The notes under the pieces are model-generated. The model was not told the origin of the DNA, did no database searches, and was given only the letters and a program-made list of their open reading frames with translations. A stretch of DNA of 51,481 bases from Microbacterium aurantiacum (GTDB lineage: Bacteria > Actinomycetota > Actinomycetes > Actinomycetales > Microbacteriaceae). This document shows positions 1 through 11,854 of this stretch, piece by piece. The translations under genes and the position numbers were made by a program. Each line of letters begins with the position of its first letter. Positions within the stretch are counted from its first letter, which is position 1. Location of the stretch: contig NZ_PGGU01000025.1 in assembly GCF_002872075.1 (NCBI RefSeq), positions 179,635-231,115 on the forward strand, in the 5' to 3' direction.

Positions 1-3421
<3,421 letters not shown>

Positions 3422-3546
3422 GGGAATAACCTCCGTGAGCCCCGCAGGGCTTCTGATTCCTTTGTCGTCAGGTGGGGTTGTGCGCTCGAATGCTCAACGG
3501 CTGCCGACCACCATATGAGGGCAGGGAGAAGCGAGCGCAACTACCA

Positions 3547-3575
3547 ACTATACGTGCGAATCCACGACATGGCAA
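3547..3575 (-). promoter_or_regulatory. Putative rpoB promoter
   Basis: On the minus strand, TTGCCA (3570-3575) and TATAGT (3547-3552) are separated by exactly 17 bp, close to the housekeeping sigma consensus. It would start transcription near 3540, giving a leader of about 120 nt before the TTG of rpoB. A small stem (AGCCC/GGGCT) lies just upstream of the ribosome binding site. Sequence-based prediction only. Confidence 0.65.
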
Positions 3576-3639
3576 GTTCAATCCTTGACCAATTACGGAT
3601 GCTGCGGTAAAAGCATCCGCATCCACCACTCTTGCCGGA

Positions 3640-3954
3640 CTACTCCTCGTGCGCGACGTTGCCGCGGCACTCCATACCGGGGCTCGGAACCATCCCCTTC
3701 ATGTCGGCCCGCACGTACATCCCGTAGGACTGGACGTGCCCGCCGGTGACGGCGTCATCGTCGAGGAACGGGAACGGATTCATCTCCTCGTCGTCCGGGA
3801 GATCGCGCCCGGAGTAGTGGCAGGCGGAGTGCGCCCCGTCACCGCCGCGGACGTCATCGCCCTGTCCGTTGTATTCGCCGGCCATCGCGGCGCCCCCGCT
3901 TCCGAGCACCAGGCCCAGCGCGAGCGCGCACCCCAACATCATCTTCTTCTTCAT
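3640..3954 (-). CDS. Small secreted protein of unknown function
   Basis: Predicted 104-residue exported protein. The N-terminus has a typical Sec signal (MKKK, hydrophobic stretch 7-22, AMA before a probable cleavage at residue 25). The mature part is acidic and Gly-rich, with only two cysteines (C45 in HSACHYSG and C96 in GMECRGN), probably forming a disulfide. From memory it resembles a group of small actinobacterial secreted proteins with an internal C-x-[YF]-SG and a terminal CRG motif, none with a known function. The ATG was chosen over an in-frame upstream GTG/ATG region because it begins the signal peptide and AGGGA lies just before it. It stands alone between rpoB and the peptide transporter operon. 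Confidence 0.75.
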   Translation of the reverse strand: MKKKMMLGCALALGLVLGSGGAAMAGEYNGQGDDVRGGDGAHSACHYSGRDLPDDEEMNPFPFLDDDAVTGGHVQSYGMYVRADMKGMVPSPGMECRGNVAHEE

Positions 3955-4033
3955 GGTCTTCCCTAACCCCAGAGGAAACACCGGGTCGTCGCCCACGGCG
4001 ACTCGGGCGCGACGACTTCGTCGCACGTGAGTG

Positions 4034-4062
4034 AAGGTAGTCCTCTCCCCCGGTGCGCACAA
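4034..4062 (-). promoter_or_regulatory. Putative promoter of the small secreted protein gene
   Basis: Minus-strand TTGTGC (4057-4062), 17-bp spacer and TACCTT (4034-4039). The predicted leader is about 70 nt. It sits in the short gap after the peptide-transporter ATPase gene, supporting independent transcription of the secreted protein. Confidence 0.45.
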
Positions 4063-4081
4063 GACCATCCGGAGCGGGGTG

Positions 4082-5737
4082 TCAGGAGGCGATGTTCAGC
4101 TCGTTGCCGGGGATGGATGCCAGAAGTCGGCGCGTGTACGGGTCACGGGGGTTCGTGAAGATCTCCTCGGACGATGCCGCCTCCACCAGCGCGCCGTCCT
4201 TCATCACGCACACGTAATCGCTGATCAGCCGCACGACCGCGAGATCGTGGGAGATGAACAGGTACGACAGGCCGTACTCCGACTGCAGGTCGCGCAGGAG
4301 CTTGAGCACCTGATCCTGCACGAGCACGTCCAGCGCCGAGACCGGCTCATCGCACACGATCAGCTCGGGAGACAGCGCCAGCGCCCTCGCGATCGCGACG
4401 CGCTGACGCTGACCGCCGGACAGCTCGGACGGGTATCGGCGCAGCATCGACTGCGGCAGCGCGACGTCGTCGAGAAGCTGACGCACGCGCTTGCGGCGAT
4501 CGGCGCCGCTCCCCCGCTTGTAGAAGTCGAGGGGTTCGCCGATCAGCCGCTCGATCGTGAACATCGGGTTCAGGCTCGAGTAGGGGTCCTGGAAGATCGG
4601 CTGCACCTTCTGCCGGAAGTTCTTCGATTCGGCCTTGTTCAACGAGGAGATGTCCTGACCCTCGAAACGGATCAGTCCGCTGGTCGGCTGGATGAGCTTG
4701 AGCAGCATCCGCGCCGTGGTCGTCTTCCCCGACCCAGACTCCCCGACGATCGCGACCGTCTCACCGCGGGGAATCGCGAGGGACACGTCGTTCACGGCGA
4801 CGAAGTCCTCGTTGCGTCCGCGCACCGGGTACACCTTGGTCAGGTTCTCGATCTCGACGATGTTGTCGGCCGGCTCTGCCTCGACCGCGACATCGGCGTC
4901 GGCGCGCTCTTCGACCTTGAACGCCTCCGGGCGCAGGCGCGCGGCGGCGACGGACGGCGCGGCGGCGACCAGCGACTGCGTGTACGGGTGCTGCGGCGCC
5001 TCCAGGATCTGCCGCGCGGACCCCTGCTCGACGACCTTCCCGCGGTGCATGACGATGACGCGCTCCGCGCGCTCGGCCGCGAGACCGAGATCGTGGGTGA
5101 TGAGCAGCACGGCGGTGCCGAGCTCGCGCGTCATCGCGCCGATCTGGTCGAGGATCGTCCGCTGCACGGTGACGTCCAGCGCACTCGTCGGCTCATCGGC
5201 GATGAGCAGGCGCGGCTTGCAGGCGAGCCCGATCGCGATCAGGGCGCGCTGGCGCATGCCGCCGGAGAACTCGTGCGGATACTGCTTGGCGCGCTCCGCC
5301 GGCTTGGGCAGGCCTGCCGCGGTCAGCGCCTCGACCACCTTCTCCTGCACGTTCTGGCGGTTCGCCAATCCGTGCGCGAGCAGCGTCTCGGCGACCTGGG
5401 TGCCGATCTTGGCCACCGGGTTGAGGTTCGACATCGGATCCTGCGGAACGAGTCCGATGTCGCGCCCGCGGATCATCCGCATCTCGTGCTCCGAGGCGTG
5501 CGAGATCTCACGTCCGTCGAGGCGGATGCTGCCGGCGGCGACCTTCCCCGAGCCGGCGAGCAGCCCGATGATCGCCATCGCCGTGGTGGACTTGCCCGAG
5601 CCCGACTCGCCGACGATCGCCACGGTCTCGCCGGCGGCGATCTCGAGGTCGACGCCCTCGACGGCATGCACGACGCCGTCCATGGTCGCGAAGTCCACGG
5701 CGAGACCCTGCACGGACAGCAGCGGTGCGCCTGACAT
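4082..5737 (-). CDS. Fused double ATPase of a peptide/nickel-type ABC importer (DppD-DppF-like)
   Basis: Two complete ABC ATPase domains in one chain of 551 residues, energising the DppB/C-like permeases encoded upstream. First domain: Walker A GESGSGKST (43-51), signature FSGGMRQR, Walker B LLIADEPTSALD. Second domain: Walker A GESGSGKTTT near 330, signature LSGGQRQR, Walker B LIVCDEPVSALD. Each domain ends with the HPYT/DPYT(R/Q) oligopeptide-family C-terminal motif. The internal ATG is preferred over an ATG eight codons upstream (5761, overlapping the permease stop as ATGA) because AAGGAG lies 7 nt before it. In many bacteria the two ATPases are separate genes; the fusion is common in actinobacteria. 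Last gene of the operon. Confidence 0.93.
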   Translation of the reverse strand: MSGAPLLSVQGLAVDFATMDGVVHAVEGVDLEIAAGETVAIVGESGSGKSTTAMAIIGLLAGSGKVAAGSIRLDGREISHASEHEMRMIRGRDIGLVPQDPMSNLNPVAKIGTQVAETLLAHGLANRQNVQEKVVEALTAAGLPKPAERAKQYPHEFSGGMRQRALIAIGLACKPRLLIADEPTSALDVTVQRTILDQIGAMTRELGTAVLLITHDLGLAAERAERVIVMHRGKVVEQGSARQILEAPQHPYTQSLVAAAPSVAAARLRPEAFKVEERADADVAVEAEPADNIVEIENLTKVYPVRGRNEDFVAVNDVSLAIPRGETVAIVGESGSGKTTTARMLLKLIQPTSGLIRFEGQDISSLNKAESKNFRQKVQPIFQDPYSSLNPMFTIERLIGEPLDFYKRGSGADRRKRVRQLLDDVALPQSMLRRYPSELSGGQRQRVAIARALALSPELIVCDEPVSALDVLVQDQVLKLLRDLQSEYGLSYLFISHDLAVVRLISDYVCVMKDGALVEAASSEEIFTNPRDPYTRRLLASIPGNELNIAS

Positions 5738-5757
5738 CTGATTCTCCTTCGCGGCGC

Positions 5758-6708
5758 TCATCGCGCCCTCGTCCTCGGGTCCATGGCCTCGCGCAACGCC
5801 TCACCGAACAGCGTGAAGCCGAGCGCGGTGATCGCGATGCAGATGCCGGGGAGGAACGCCAGCTGAGGGGCGATCGCCAGCTCCGACTGCGCGTACGTCA
5901 GCATCCGCCCCCACTCGGCGGTTTCGGGGCGACCGCCGCCGAGGCCGAGGAAGGACAGTGCAGCGGCGTCGATGACCGCGGTCGCAAGGGTCAGAGTCCC
6001 CTGCACGATCACCGGACCGATGGCGTTCGGCAGCACGTGCGACATCGTGATCTGCCCGCGCCCGAGACCGAGGGTCTGGGCGGAGAGAACGTAGTCGGCT
6101 GAGCGCTGCTGCAGCATCGACGCACGCAGCAGTCGCGCGAAGATCGGCACGCTGGACGCCCCGATCGCGATCATCACCGCGAACGGGGTCTGCCCGAGGA
6201 TCGCGGCGATGGACACCGCCAGCAGCAGGTTCGGCACCGAGAGGATGATGTCGACGAAACGCATGATCAGCGTGTCGACCCAGCCCCCGAAGGTGCCGGC
6301 GAGCAGCCCGAGCAGCATGCCGCCGGTGAGACCGATCGCCGTCGAGATCACCCCGACGAGGAGCGACGCCTGCGCGCCCCAGATGAGCTTGGAGAGCACG
6401 TCACCGCCGAAGCGGTCGAGTCCCAACGGGAACTGCGCCAGCTCGCCGGGACCCGGAATGTGCGTCGGCGTGATGAATTTCGCGCCGGGGAGCGCTGTCT
6501 CCGGATAGGGCGCCAGCAGTGGCGCGAGGCCCGCGACCAGCAGGAACAGCAGCACGATCGCGGCGCCCACCCATGCCGTGGGATTGCGGCGGAGCCTGCG
6601 GAAGGCATCACGCCAGAAGCCACCGGGGCCGTCCTTGAGTCCGGCCTGGGCGATCGCGACGGTGTCGACGATCTCGCCGCCCTGGGCGGGAGGGAGTGCG
6701 ACGCTCAT
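5758..6708 (-). CDS. Peptide ABC transporter permease, DppC-like
   Basis: 316-residue inner-membrane permease. A soluble N-terminal stretch of about 45 residues precedes TM1 (WVGAAIVLLFLLVAGLAPLL), as in DppC/OppC proteins, followed by five further membrane segments. The EAA loop that contacts the ATPase is recognisable around LRASMLQQRSADYVLSAQTL. It pairs with the DppB-like permease 46 nt upstream and is followed without a gap by the ATPase gene, so all are probably one transcript. Substrate (di- or oligopeptide, or nickel) cannot be told from the permease. Confidence 0.93.
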   Translation of the reverse strand: MSVALPPAQGGEIVDTVAIAQAGLKDGPGGFWRDAFRRLRRNPTAWVGAAIVLLFLLVAGLAPLLAPYPETALPGAKFITPTHIPGPGELAQFPLGLDRFGGDVLSKLIWGAQASLLVGVISTAIGLTGGMLLGLLAGTFGGWVDTLIMRFVDIILSVPNLLLAVSIAAILGQTPFAVMIAIGASSVPIFARLLRASMLQQRSADYVLSAQTLGLGRGQITMSHVLPNAIGPVIVQGTLTLATAVIDAAALSFLGLGGGRPETAEWGRMLTYAQSELAIAPQLAFLPGICIAITALGFTLFGEALREAMDPRTRAR

Positions 6709-6754
6709 GAGGCGGACCCCTTTCGAGCGGTCTTCGCCGCTGTAGGAAGGAACA

Positions 6755-7759
6755 TCACTGCACCCTCACTCTCGGATCGATGAAGCTGTAGGAGACGTCG
6801 ACGGCGAGGTTGATCAGCGCGTAGGCGATCGCGATGAAGATGATGAATCCCTGCAGGACGGGGAAGTCCCTCGAGAAGATCGCTCCGGCGAGGAACGACC
6901 CGATCCCGGGGAACGCGAACACCGTCTCGGTGAGCACAGCCCCCGAGATGAGCAGGCCGGTCTGCAGGCCGATCGTCGTGATCACCGGCAGCATGGCGTT
7001 GCGCAGGATGAACCGGTCGCGCAGCGTCGAGTTCGCGACGCCCTTGGCGCGGCCGGTGCGCACGTAGTCGGCGTTCTGCACCTCGAGCACACTGGCTCGG
7101 GTGATGCGCACGATGATCGCCAGCGGGATCGTGCCGAGTGCGAGCGCCGGCAGGATGAGGTGCACGATCGCATCCCATGACGCGTCGAACTCGCCCGTGA
7201 TGATGCCGTCCCACACGTAGAAGCCGGTCGGATGCGTGGCGTCGATCCGCGCATCCTGTCTGCCGTCGGAGGGCAGCCAGCCCAGCTGCACCGCGAAGAT
7301 GTACTTCAGGATGAAGGCCAGGAAGAACACCGGGATGGTGATGCCGATCAGGCTGAGCACTACCGAGGCGTGGTCGGTGAGCTTCCCGTGGCGGCGCGCC
7401 GCGAAGTAGCCGAGCGGGATGCCGACGCCGATCGCGAAGATCAGCGCCATCACGCTCAATTCGATGGTCGCCGGGAATCGGCGCAAGAACTCGTCGACGA
7501 CGGGACGGGAAGTGACGATCGACGAGCCGAAGTCACCCTGGATGAGTCGTCCCATCCAGATGAAGTACTGCTCGAGGAGCGGTCGGTTGAAGCCGTAGAG
7601 CTCGTTGATCCGCTCGATCGCCTCGGGGGTGGCCTTCTCGCCGAGAAGGGCGACGGCCGGGCCGCCGGGGAGGGCGCGGACCCAGGCGAACAGGAGGATG
7701 CTCAAGCCGATGAGCGTGGGGATGAGAAGCAGCAGTCGCCTGCCGATGGTGCGCAGCAC
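6755..7759 (-). CDS. Peptide ABC transporter permease, DppB-like
   Basis: 334-residue permease with the DppB/OppB layout: TM1 starts directly at the N-terminus (LLLLIPTLIGLSILLFAWV), followed by the LPGGPAVALLGEKATPEAI periplasmic segment and then five membrane helices. The EAA region reads ITRASVLEVQNADYVRTGRA. It is preceded, after the binding-protein gene, by a large hairpin (7785-7829), which probably lowers permease expression relative to the binding protein. It ends 46 nt before the DppC-like gene. Confidence 0.93.
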   Translation of the reverse strand: MLRTIGRRLLLLIPTLIGLSILLFAWVRALPGGPAVALLGEKATPEAIERINELYGFNRPLLEQYFIWMGRLIQGDFGSSIVTSRPVVDEFLRRFPATIELSVMALIFAIGVGIPLGYFAARRHGKLTDHASVVLSLIGITIPVFFLAFILKYIFAVQLGWLPSDGRQDARIDATHPTGFYVWDGIITGEFDASWDAIVHLILPALALGTIPLAIIVRITRASVLEVQNADYVRTGRAKGVANSTLRDRFILRNAMLPVITTIGLQTGLLISGAVLTETVFAFPGIGSFLAGAIFSRDFPVLQGFIIFIAIAYALINLAVDVSYSFIDPRVRVQ

Positions 7760-7784
7760 GGAGGTCTCCGTCGATCGGGTGGGA

Positions 7785-7829
7785 TGCCGGATTCCGGTCC
7801 CCGCGCAGAGCGGGAACCGGAATCCGGCA
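7785..7829 (-). terminator. Hairpin between binding-protein and permease genes
   Basis: Perfect 14-bp arms (7785-7798 and 7816-7829) enclose a second 5-bp stem (CCCGC/GCGGG), giving a nearly continuous 20-bp hairpin with a five-base loop. There is no T-tract on either side, so it more likely acts as a partial terminator or 3' stabiliser of the binding-protein message than as a full terminator. It ends 25 nt before the permease start. Confidence 0.75.
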
Positions 7830-7845
7830 ACTCAGTCGGTCAGGC

Positions 7846-9522
7846 TTACTCGGTGAGGACGATGTCCGTGAAGACCTCGTCGTTCACCGGGCTGGCCGGG
7901 TAGCTCTTCACACGCGCGTCGAACGCGAGCGTCGGAGCCGGGTGCGCGATCGGCACACCGGGGATGAACTGCGCGACGTCCTCGTTGATCTCCTCGTACA
8001 GAGGGGTCTGCTCCTCGAGGCTGGAGACGCCGCGTGCCTCGGTGAGCTTCTGGAACAGCTCCGGGTTGTCGAAGCCCCACTCCGAGGACTTCTGGCCGAA
8101 GAAGACGCCGACGAAGTTGTCGGTGTCGTTGTAGTCGCCGGTCCAGCCGAGGAGGTGGATGCCGTGGTCGGAACCGGCCGTGATCTTCTCGAGGTAGTCC
8201 GGGTTCCAGGCATCCGTCACCGGGTTGACCTTCACGCCGACCTCGGCGAGCTGCGAGGACAGCACGGTGTAGATCTGCTCGGGGTCCGGCATGTACGGAC
8301 GCGAGACGTTGACCGGGTAGTTGAAGGTCAGCGTCAGCGGGTTGTCGGCCGTGAAGCCGGCTTCCTCGAGCAGCGCCTTCGCCTTCTCCGGGTCGTACTC
8401 GTAGGTGGTGACGTCCTTGTTGTAGCCGTTGACGACCGGCGGCACGAACTGGGTCGCCTTCTCGGTGCCCTCCGGGAGCACCTGCTTGATCAGCGCGTCC
8501 TTGTCGACGGCGTACGAGAGCGCCTGGCGGACACGGATGTCCTGCAGCTCCGGAACGACCTGGTTGAAGGCGAGGTACAGGACCGTGAACGGCGGGCGGG
8601 AGACCATCGTGAAACCGTCGTCCTCGAGGGCCTTGCTGTCGGCGGGGCCGACGAGGTCGTAGCCGTCGATGTCGCCGGCCTCGAGCGCCTGGCGGCGAGC
8701 GGTCGGGTCATCGATCGTGCGGAAGATGATCTTCTCGATCTGGCCCTTGTCGCCCCAGTAGTCGCCGTACGAGCTCAGTTCCACCTGCTCGCCCGGAGCC
8801 CACTCGTCGAACTTGAACGGACCGGTGCCGACGGGGTGAGCGGTGGCGTACTCAGAGAGCTCCGGTGCCTCGGCGGTCCCGCCGACCTCGTCAGCGGAGA
8901 ACTCCTGCAGCGCCGAGGGGCTCTGCATCGAGAACGCGGGAAGCGAGAGCGACGGGATGAAGCCGGCGAAAGGCTTGTTGAGCTCGATCGTCACCTTGTT
9001 GTCGCCGTCCGGGGTGCACGACTTGTAAACGGCGTTGGCCGGGTCGGACGCGTACCCGTGGAAGAGCTTGTTGTAGTAGTACCCTAGCGCCTCGCTGGCG
9101 GCGAGTCCGGTCCAGTTGAACCAGCGGTCGAAGTTGAAGCAGACGGCCTCGGCGTTGAACGGGGTGCCGTCGTGGAAAGTCACACCCTCCTTCAGCGTGA
9201 ACGTGTGAGACATGCCGTCTTCGGCCGACTCCCACTCCTCGGCGAGCAGCGGCGCCGGGTCTGCGGTGCCGGGCTCGGTGCCGACCAGTCCCTCGAACAT
9301 CTGACGCGAGACGCGGAAGGTCTCACCGTCCTGTGCGAAGGCGGGATCGAGGCTGGCCGGATCCGACGAGGCCGCGAACACGAACGTGCTGTCGACGTCC
9401 TCCGCTGCTTCATCACCGCCGCCTTCGCGATCGCTGGCGACGCAACCGGCCAGGACGAGCGCTGCGAGCGCAGTGCCGGCAACGGCGAGGACTCCTCGCC
9501 GACGCATGGGTGTGTGGTGCAT
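7846..9522 (-). CDS. Peptide-binding lipoprotein of ABC transporter (DppA/OppA-like, SBP family 5)
   Basis: 558-residue extracytoplasmic receptor that delivers peptides to the downstream permeases. It begins with a lipoprotein signal (MRRRGVLAVAG, lipobox LAGC), then an acidic linker, then an SBP family 5 fold. Recognisable family segments are SLDPAFAQDGETFRVSRQM, FTLKEGVTFHDGTPFNAEAV and the late AVDKDALIKQVL region. The start was moved downstream from an earlier in-frame ATG to MHHTP because GAAGG lies 8 nt before it and the signal peptide follows at once. First gene of the operon; a hairpin separates it from the permease genes. Confidence 0.92.
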   Translation of the reverse strand: MHHTPMRRRGVLAVAGTALAALVLAGCVASDREGGGDEAAEDVDSTFVFAASSDPASLDPAFAQDGETFRVSRQMFEGLVGTEPGTADPAPLLAEEWESAEDGMSHTFTLKEGVTFHDGTPFNAEAVCFNFDRWFNWTGLAASEALGYYYNKLFHGYASDPANAVYKSCTPDGDNKVTIELNKPFAGFIPSLSLPAFSMQSPSALQEFSADEVGGTAEAPELSEYATAHPVGTGPFKFDEWAPGEQVELSSYGDYWGDKGQIEKIIFRTIDDPTARRQALEAGDIDGYDLVGPADSKALEDDGFTMVSRPPFTVLYLAFNQVVPELQDIRVRQALSYAVDKDALIKQVLPEGTEKATQFVPPVVNGYNKDVTTYEYDPEKAKALLEEAGFTADNPLTLTFNYPVNVSRPYMPDPEQIYTVLSSQLAEVGVKVNPVTDAWNPDYLEKITAGSDHGIHLLGWTGDYNDTDNFVGVFFGQKSSEWGFDNPELFQKLTEARGVSSLEEQTPLYEEINEDVAQFIPGVPIAHPAPTLAFDARVKSYPASPVNDEVFTDIVLTE

Positions 9523-9558
9523 GGTGGTGACCTTCCCTATGTGGGCGCTTCTATGCGC

Positions 9559-9586
9559 GTGCCCGAAGCGTCTTCGCATCGGGCAC
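9559..9586 (-). promoter_or_regulatory. Leader hairpin upstream of the peptide-binding protein gene
   Basis: The 8-bp arms GTGCCCGA/TCGGGCAC, plus an inner GCG/CGC stem, form a compact hairpin in the predicted 5' leader, about 37 nt before the start codon. It could stabilise the message or take part in post-transcriptional control; no known riboswitch class was recognised. Confidence 0.4.
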
Positions 9587-9598
9587 GGTGATTCTCCG

Positions 9599-9627
9599 AC
9601 GCTACCCAGCGATCATCCAGTTACCAA
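9599..9627 (-). promoter_or_regulatory. Putative promoter of the peptide transporter operon
   Basis: Minus-strand TTGGTA (9622-9627), 17-bp spacer and TAGCGT (9599-9604), with a predicted start near 9592 and a leader of about 70 nt. Confidence 0.55.
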
Positions 9628-9739
9628 GTGCAAACAGGTTGCAATCCGGTATCGACCGGCGAACCGACCACCCGAGCCGCCCGCTCGCGCGTCGAACGCG
9701 GGCCGGCTCGCCCCCGATCACGGCCGGTAGGCTCACGGC

Positions 9740-10990
9740 ATGGTCCGCAGGGAGAAAGCCGCCGATCGCGCCACGGTCGCCCAGCACGCGCACCTTCCGA
9801 CGCCGGGCCCGCTGTTCGGCGCTCTGAAGCTCGTCGGCGTCGCGCTCGGAGTGATCCTGGTCTCTGCGATCGCCGTTTCCGCGTTCGTCGTCTCGGACCT
9901 CCTCGGGCGTGTCGGAGAGGACGCCGTCGTGCTCGAGGGGGCTCCGGACGTCGCGCCGCCGGCCCTCGGCGCCTACCCCGGCGACCAGGCCTTCAGCATC
10001 CTCGTCGTCGGCACCGATGAGTGCGGGGAACGATCGACCGCGCTGCTCGGCGCACGTTGCGAGGAAGCGGATGAGGGAACCCGCAACGACGTGAACCTGC
10101 TCGTGCACGTCTCGGCCGCGCCGCGGAATGTGACCGTGGTCTCGCTGCCGCGCGACCTCATGGTTCCGGTGCCGGACTGCACCCGTGCGGACGGCTCCGT
10201 GGCCGCATCGATGTCGAAGGCGCCGCTGAACTCGGTGTTCGACCACGCCGGCCTCTCCTGCGTGGCCATGACGGTCAGCGACCTCGCCGGCATCCCGATC
10301 GTGTACGCCGCGAAGATCAGCTTCGACGGCGTGATGGCCGTGACCGAGGCGATCGGCGGTGTCGAAGTCTGCATCGCCGGCGACGGCATCCGTGACGAAC
10401 AGGCGGGTATCGATCTGCCTCCGGGCACTCACACGATCTCGGGACCCGACGCACTGGCGTTCATCCGCACGCGCCACGGAGTCGGCGACGAGAGCGACCT
10501 CGCGCGCATCTCGAATCAGCAGCAGTACATGTCGCGGCTGGCGAAGAAGGTGCTGAGCACCGAGACGCTCACCGACGTGCCCAAGGTGCTGCGCCTGGCG
10601 AACGCGATCGCGGAGAACATCGTCCCCAGCGTGGAACTGCGGGATCCGTTGCGGCTCGCGCAACTCGGCCTCGCCCTGAACGACGTGCCCTTCAGCGACT
10701 TCGTGTTCGTGCAGTATCCGAACCTCGACGACCCCGACAATCCCGGCATCAAGGTCGTCCCGAATCGGGATGCCGCCGACGCCCTCTGGGCTGCGGTGAA
10801 GTCCGGGCAGCCGCTGCAGCTCACCGGCGACGTCGAGACGAACGACGGCGTCGAACTCGTCGCTCCGGCGCCTCCGACTGAGCCGGTGCCGACGTCGTCG
10901 GCGGTACCGGTGGAGCGGGCAACGCTGCCGCCCGACATCTCCGGGCAGACCCTCGAACAGGAGACCTGCTCGGTCGGCAACCTCAGGTGA
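9740..10990 (+). CDS. LytR-CpsA-Psr (LCP) family cell-wall glycopolymer ligase
   Basis: 416-residue membrane-anchored protein of the LCP family, which attaches teichoic-acid-like or arabinogalactan-type polymers to peptidoglycan on the outer face of the membrane. It has a short cytoplasmic N-terminus, one membrane helix (about 27-50) and an extracellular catalytic domain. Motifs seen: FSILVVGTD, RNDVNLLVHV, VVSLPRDLMVPVPDC and the signature FIRTRHGVGDESDLARI with conserved arginines. The C-terminal 40 residues are a Pro/Thr/Ser-rich tail. TAGGCT lies six bases before the ATG and no Shine-Dalgarno is visible, so the message is probably leaderless. The gene is divergent from the peptide transporter operon. 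Confidence 0.92.
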   Translation: MVRREKAADRATVAQHAHLPTPGPLFGALKLVGVALGVILVSAIAVSAFVVSDLLGRVGEDAVVLEGAPDVAPPALGAYPGDQAFSILVVGTDECGERSTALLGARCEEADEGTRNDVNLLVHVSAAPRNVTVVSLPRDLMVPVPDCTRADGSVAASMSKAPLNSVFDHAGLSCVAMTVSDLAGIPIVYAAKISFDGVMAVTEAIGGVEVCIAGDGIRDEQAGIDLPPGTHTISGPDALAFIRTRHGVGDESDLARISNQQQYMSRLAKKVLSTETLTDVPKVLRLANAIAENIVPSVELRDPLRLAQLGLALNDVPFSDFVFVQYPNLDDPDNPGIKVVPNRDAADALWAAVKSGQPLQLTGDVETNDGVELVAPAPPTEPVPTSSAVPVERATLPPDISGQTLEQETCSVGNLR

Positions 10991-10997
10991 TCGCGGG

Positions 10998-11774
10998 TCA
11001 GTCCCCGTCCCAGCCGCGCACGCGATGCACGATGGCCGTCTTCGGATACGAGCCGGCCGGCGGGGCCACTTCGAAGAGGTCGACGAGAAGGAACAACGGA
11101 TAGTCCGGAGCCTGCGGGATGCGGCGGATGACGACCCCCTCGCATCCGATGACGGTCTCACCACGACCCCAGATCACCGTCCAGGTGTGGGGCCTCGACG
11201 CGTCGAAGGGGAGCCGGATCTCGGCCATGTCGGTCACGAGACGCGGGTCGGAATGCGCCTTCACACCGGACCGCGCCACCGTGCCGAGCGAGCCGACGGC
11301 CTCCGCGTCGATCTCGAACACGCAGATCTCGCCCGCGGCATCCGCTCGCTCGTGCTCGGTTCCCACGAGCCAGGCCGCCAGCATGCAACCCGCGTCACGG
11401 CTGGCGCTCACCTTGATCTCGACGCGGCCGGAAAAGGGAGCCCAGAGCAGCCGTGTGGGCGTGGGCGTGCGCACCACCAGTCCGTCGGGGCGGTGACGAT
11501 GGGTTCCGCTCCCTGAGCCCATCGGCCCGGAATGGACACCGGTCTGCAGATTCGACACGCGCAGCGGGGCATCCTCCGGTCTCCAGTCCGGCTGATCGGC
11601 GTCGATTCGCAGCCGCAGCCCGTCGCCTCTCGTGTCGAACCGCGCCGCCGACCGGTCGGGTGTGGTCCAGTGCGGAAGGTAGTGCGCGACCCAGAGATCC
11701 GGATCGGGCCCGTCGGCGAAATCGTCGTCGATGTCGGGGCGACGGGTCGGGGCAGCGGGGAGGGCGTCGTTCAC
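10998..11774 (-). CDS. Glycoside hydrolase family 16-like (concanavalin A-like fold) protein
   Basis: 258-residue cytoplasmic-looking protein without signal peptide. The pattern of short beta strands and the segment VCVFEIDAEAVG resemble the GH16 beta-sandwich, in which an E-x-D-x-x-E motif supplies the catalytic acids. Here the motif reads EIDAE, the shorter variant, so activity is uncertain. The conserved HTWTVIWGRGETVIGCEG region near the C-terminus also fits this fold. The GTG start is preferred over an ATG 16 codons upstream because TACTGT lies seven bases before the GTG (leaderless pattern) and the extra residues look like intergenic DNA. It is convergent with the LCP gene, only 7 nt apart. 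Confidence 0.7.
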   Translation of the reverse strand: MNDALPAAPTRRPDIDDDFADGPDPDLWVAHYLPHWTTPDRSAARFDTRGDGLRLRIDADQPDWRPEDAPLRVSNLQTGVHSGPMGSGSGTHRHRPDGLVVRTPTPTRLLWAPFSGRVEIKVSASRDAGCMLAAWLVGTEHERADAAGEICVFEIDAEAVGSLGTVARSGVKAHSDPRLVTDMAEIRLPFDASRPHTWTVIWGRGETVIGCEGVVIRRIPQAPDYPLFLLVDLFEVAPPAGSYPKTAIVHRVRGWDGD

Positions 11775-11854
11775 GCGGGTAACAGTATCCGCCACCGCCG
11801 ACGCCGGATGCCGGCGCATCACCGCCGCCGCGACGCGGCGCGTAGTCTCATCTC

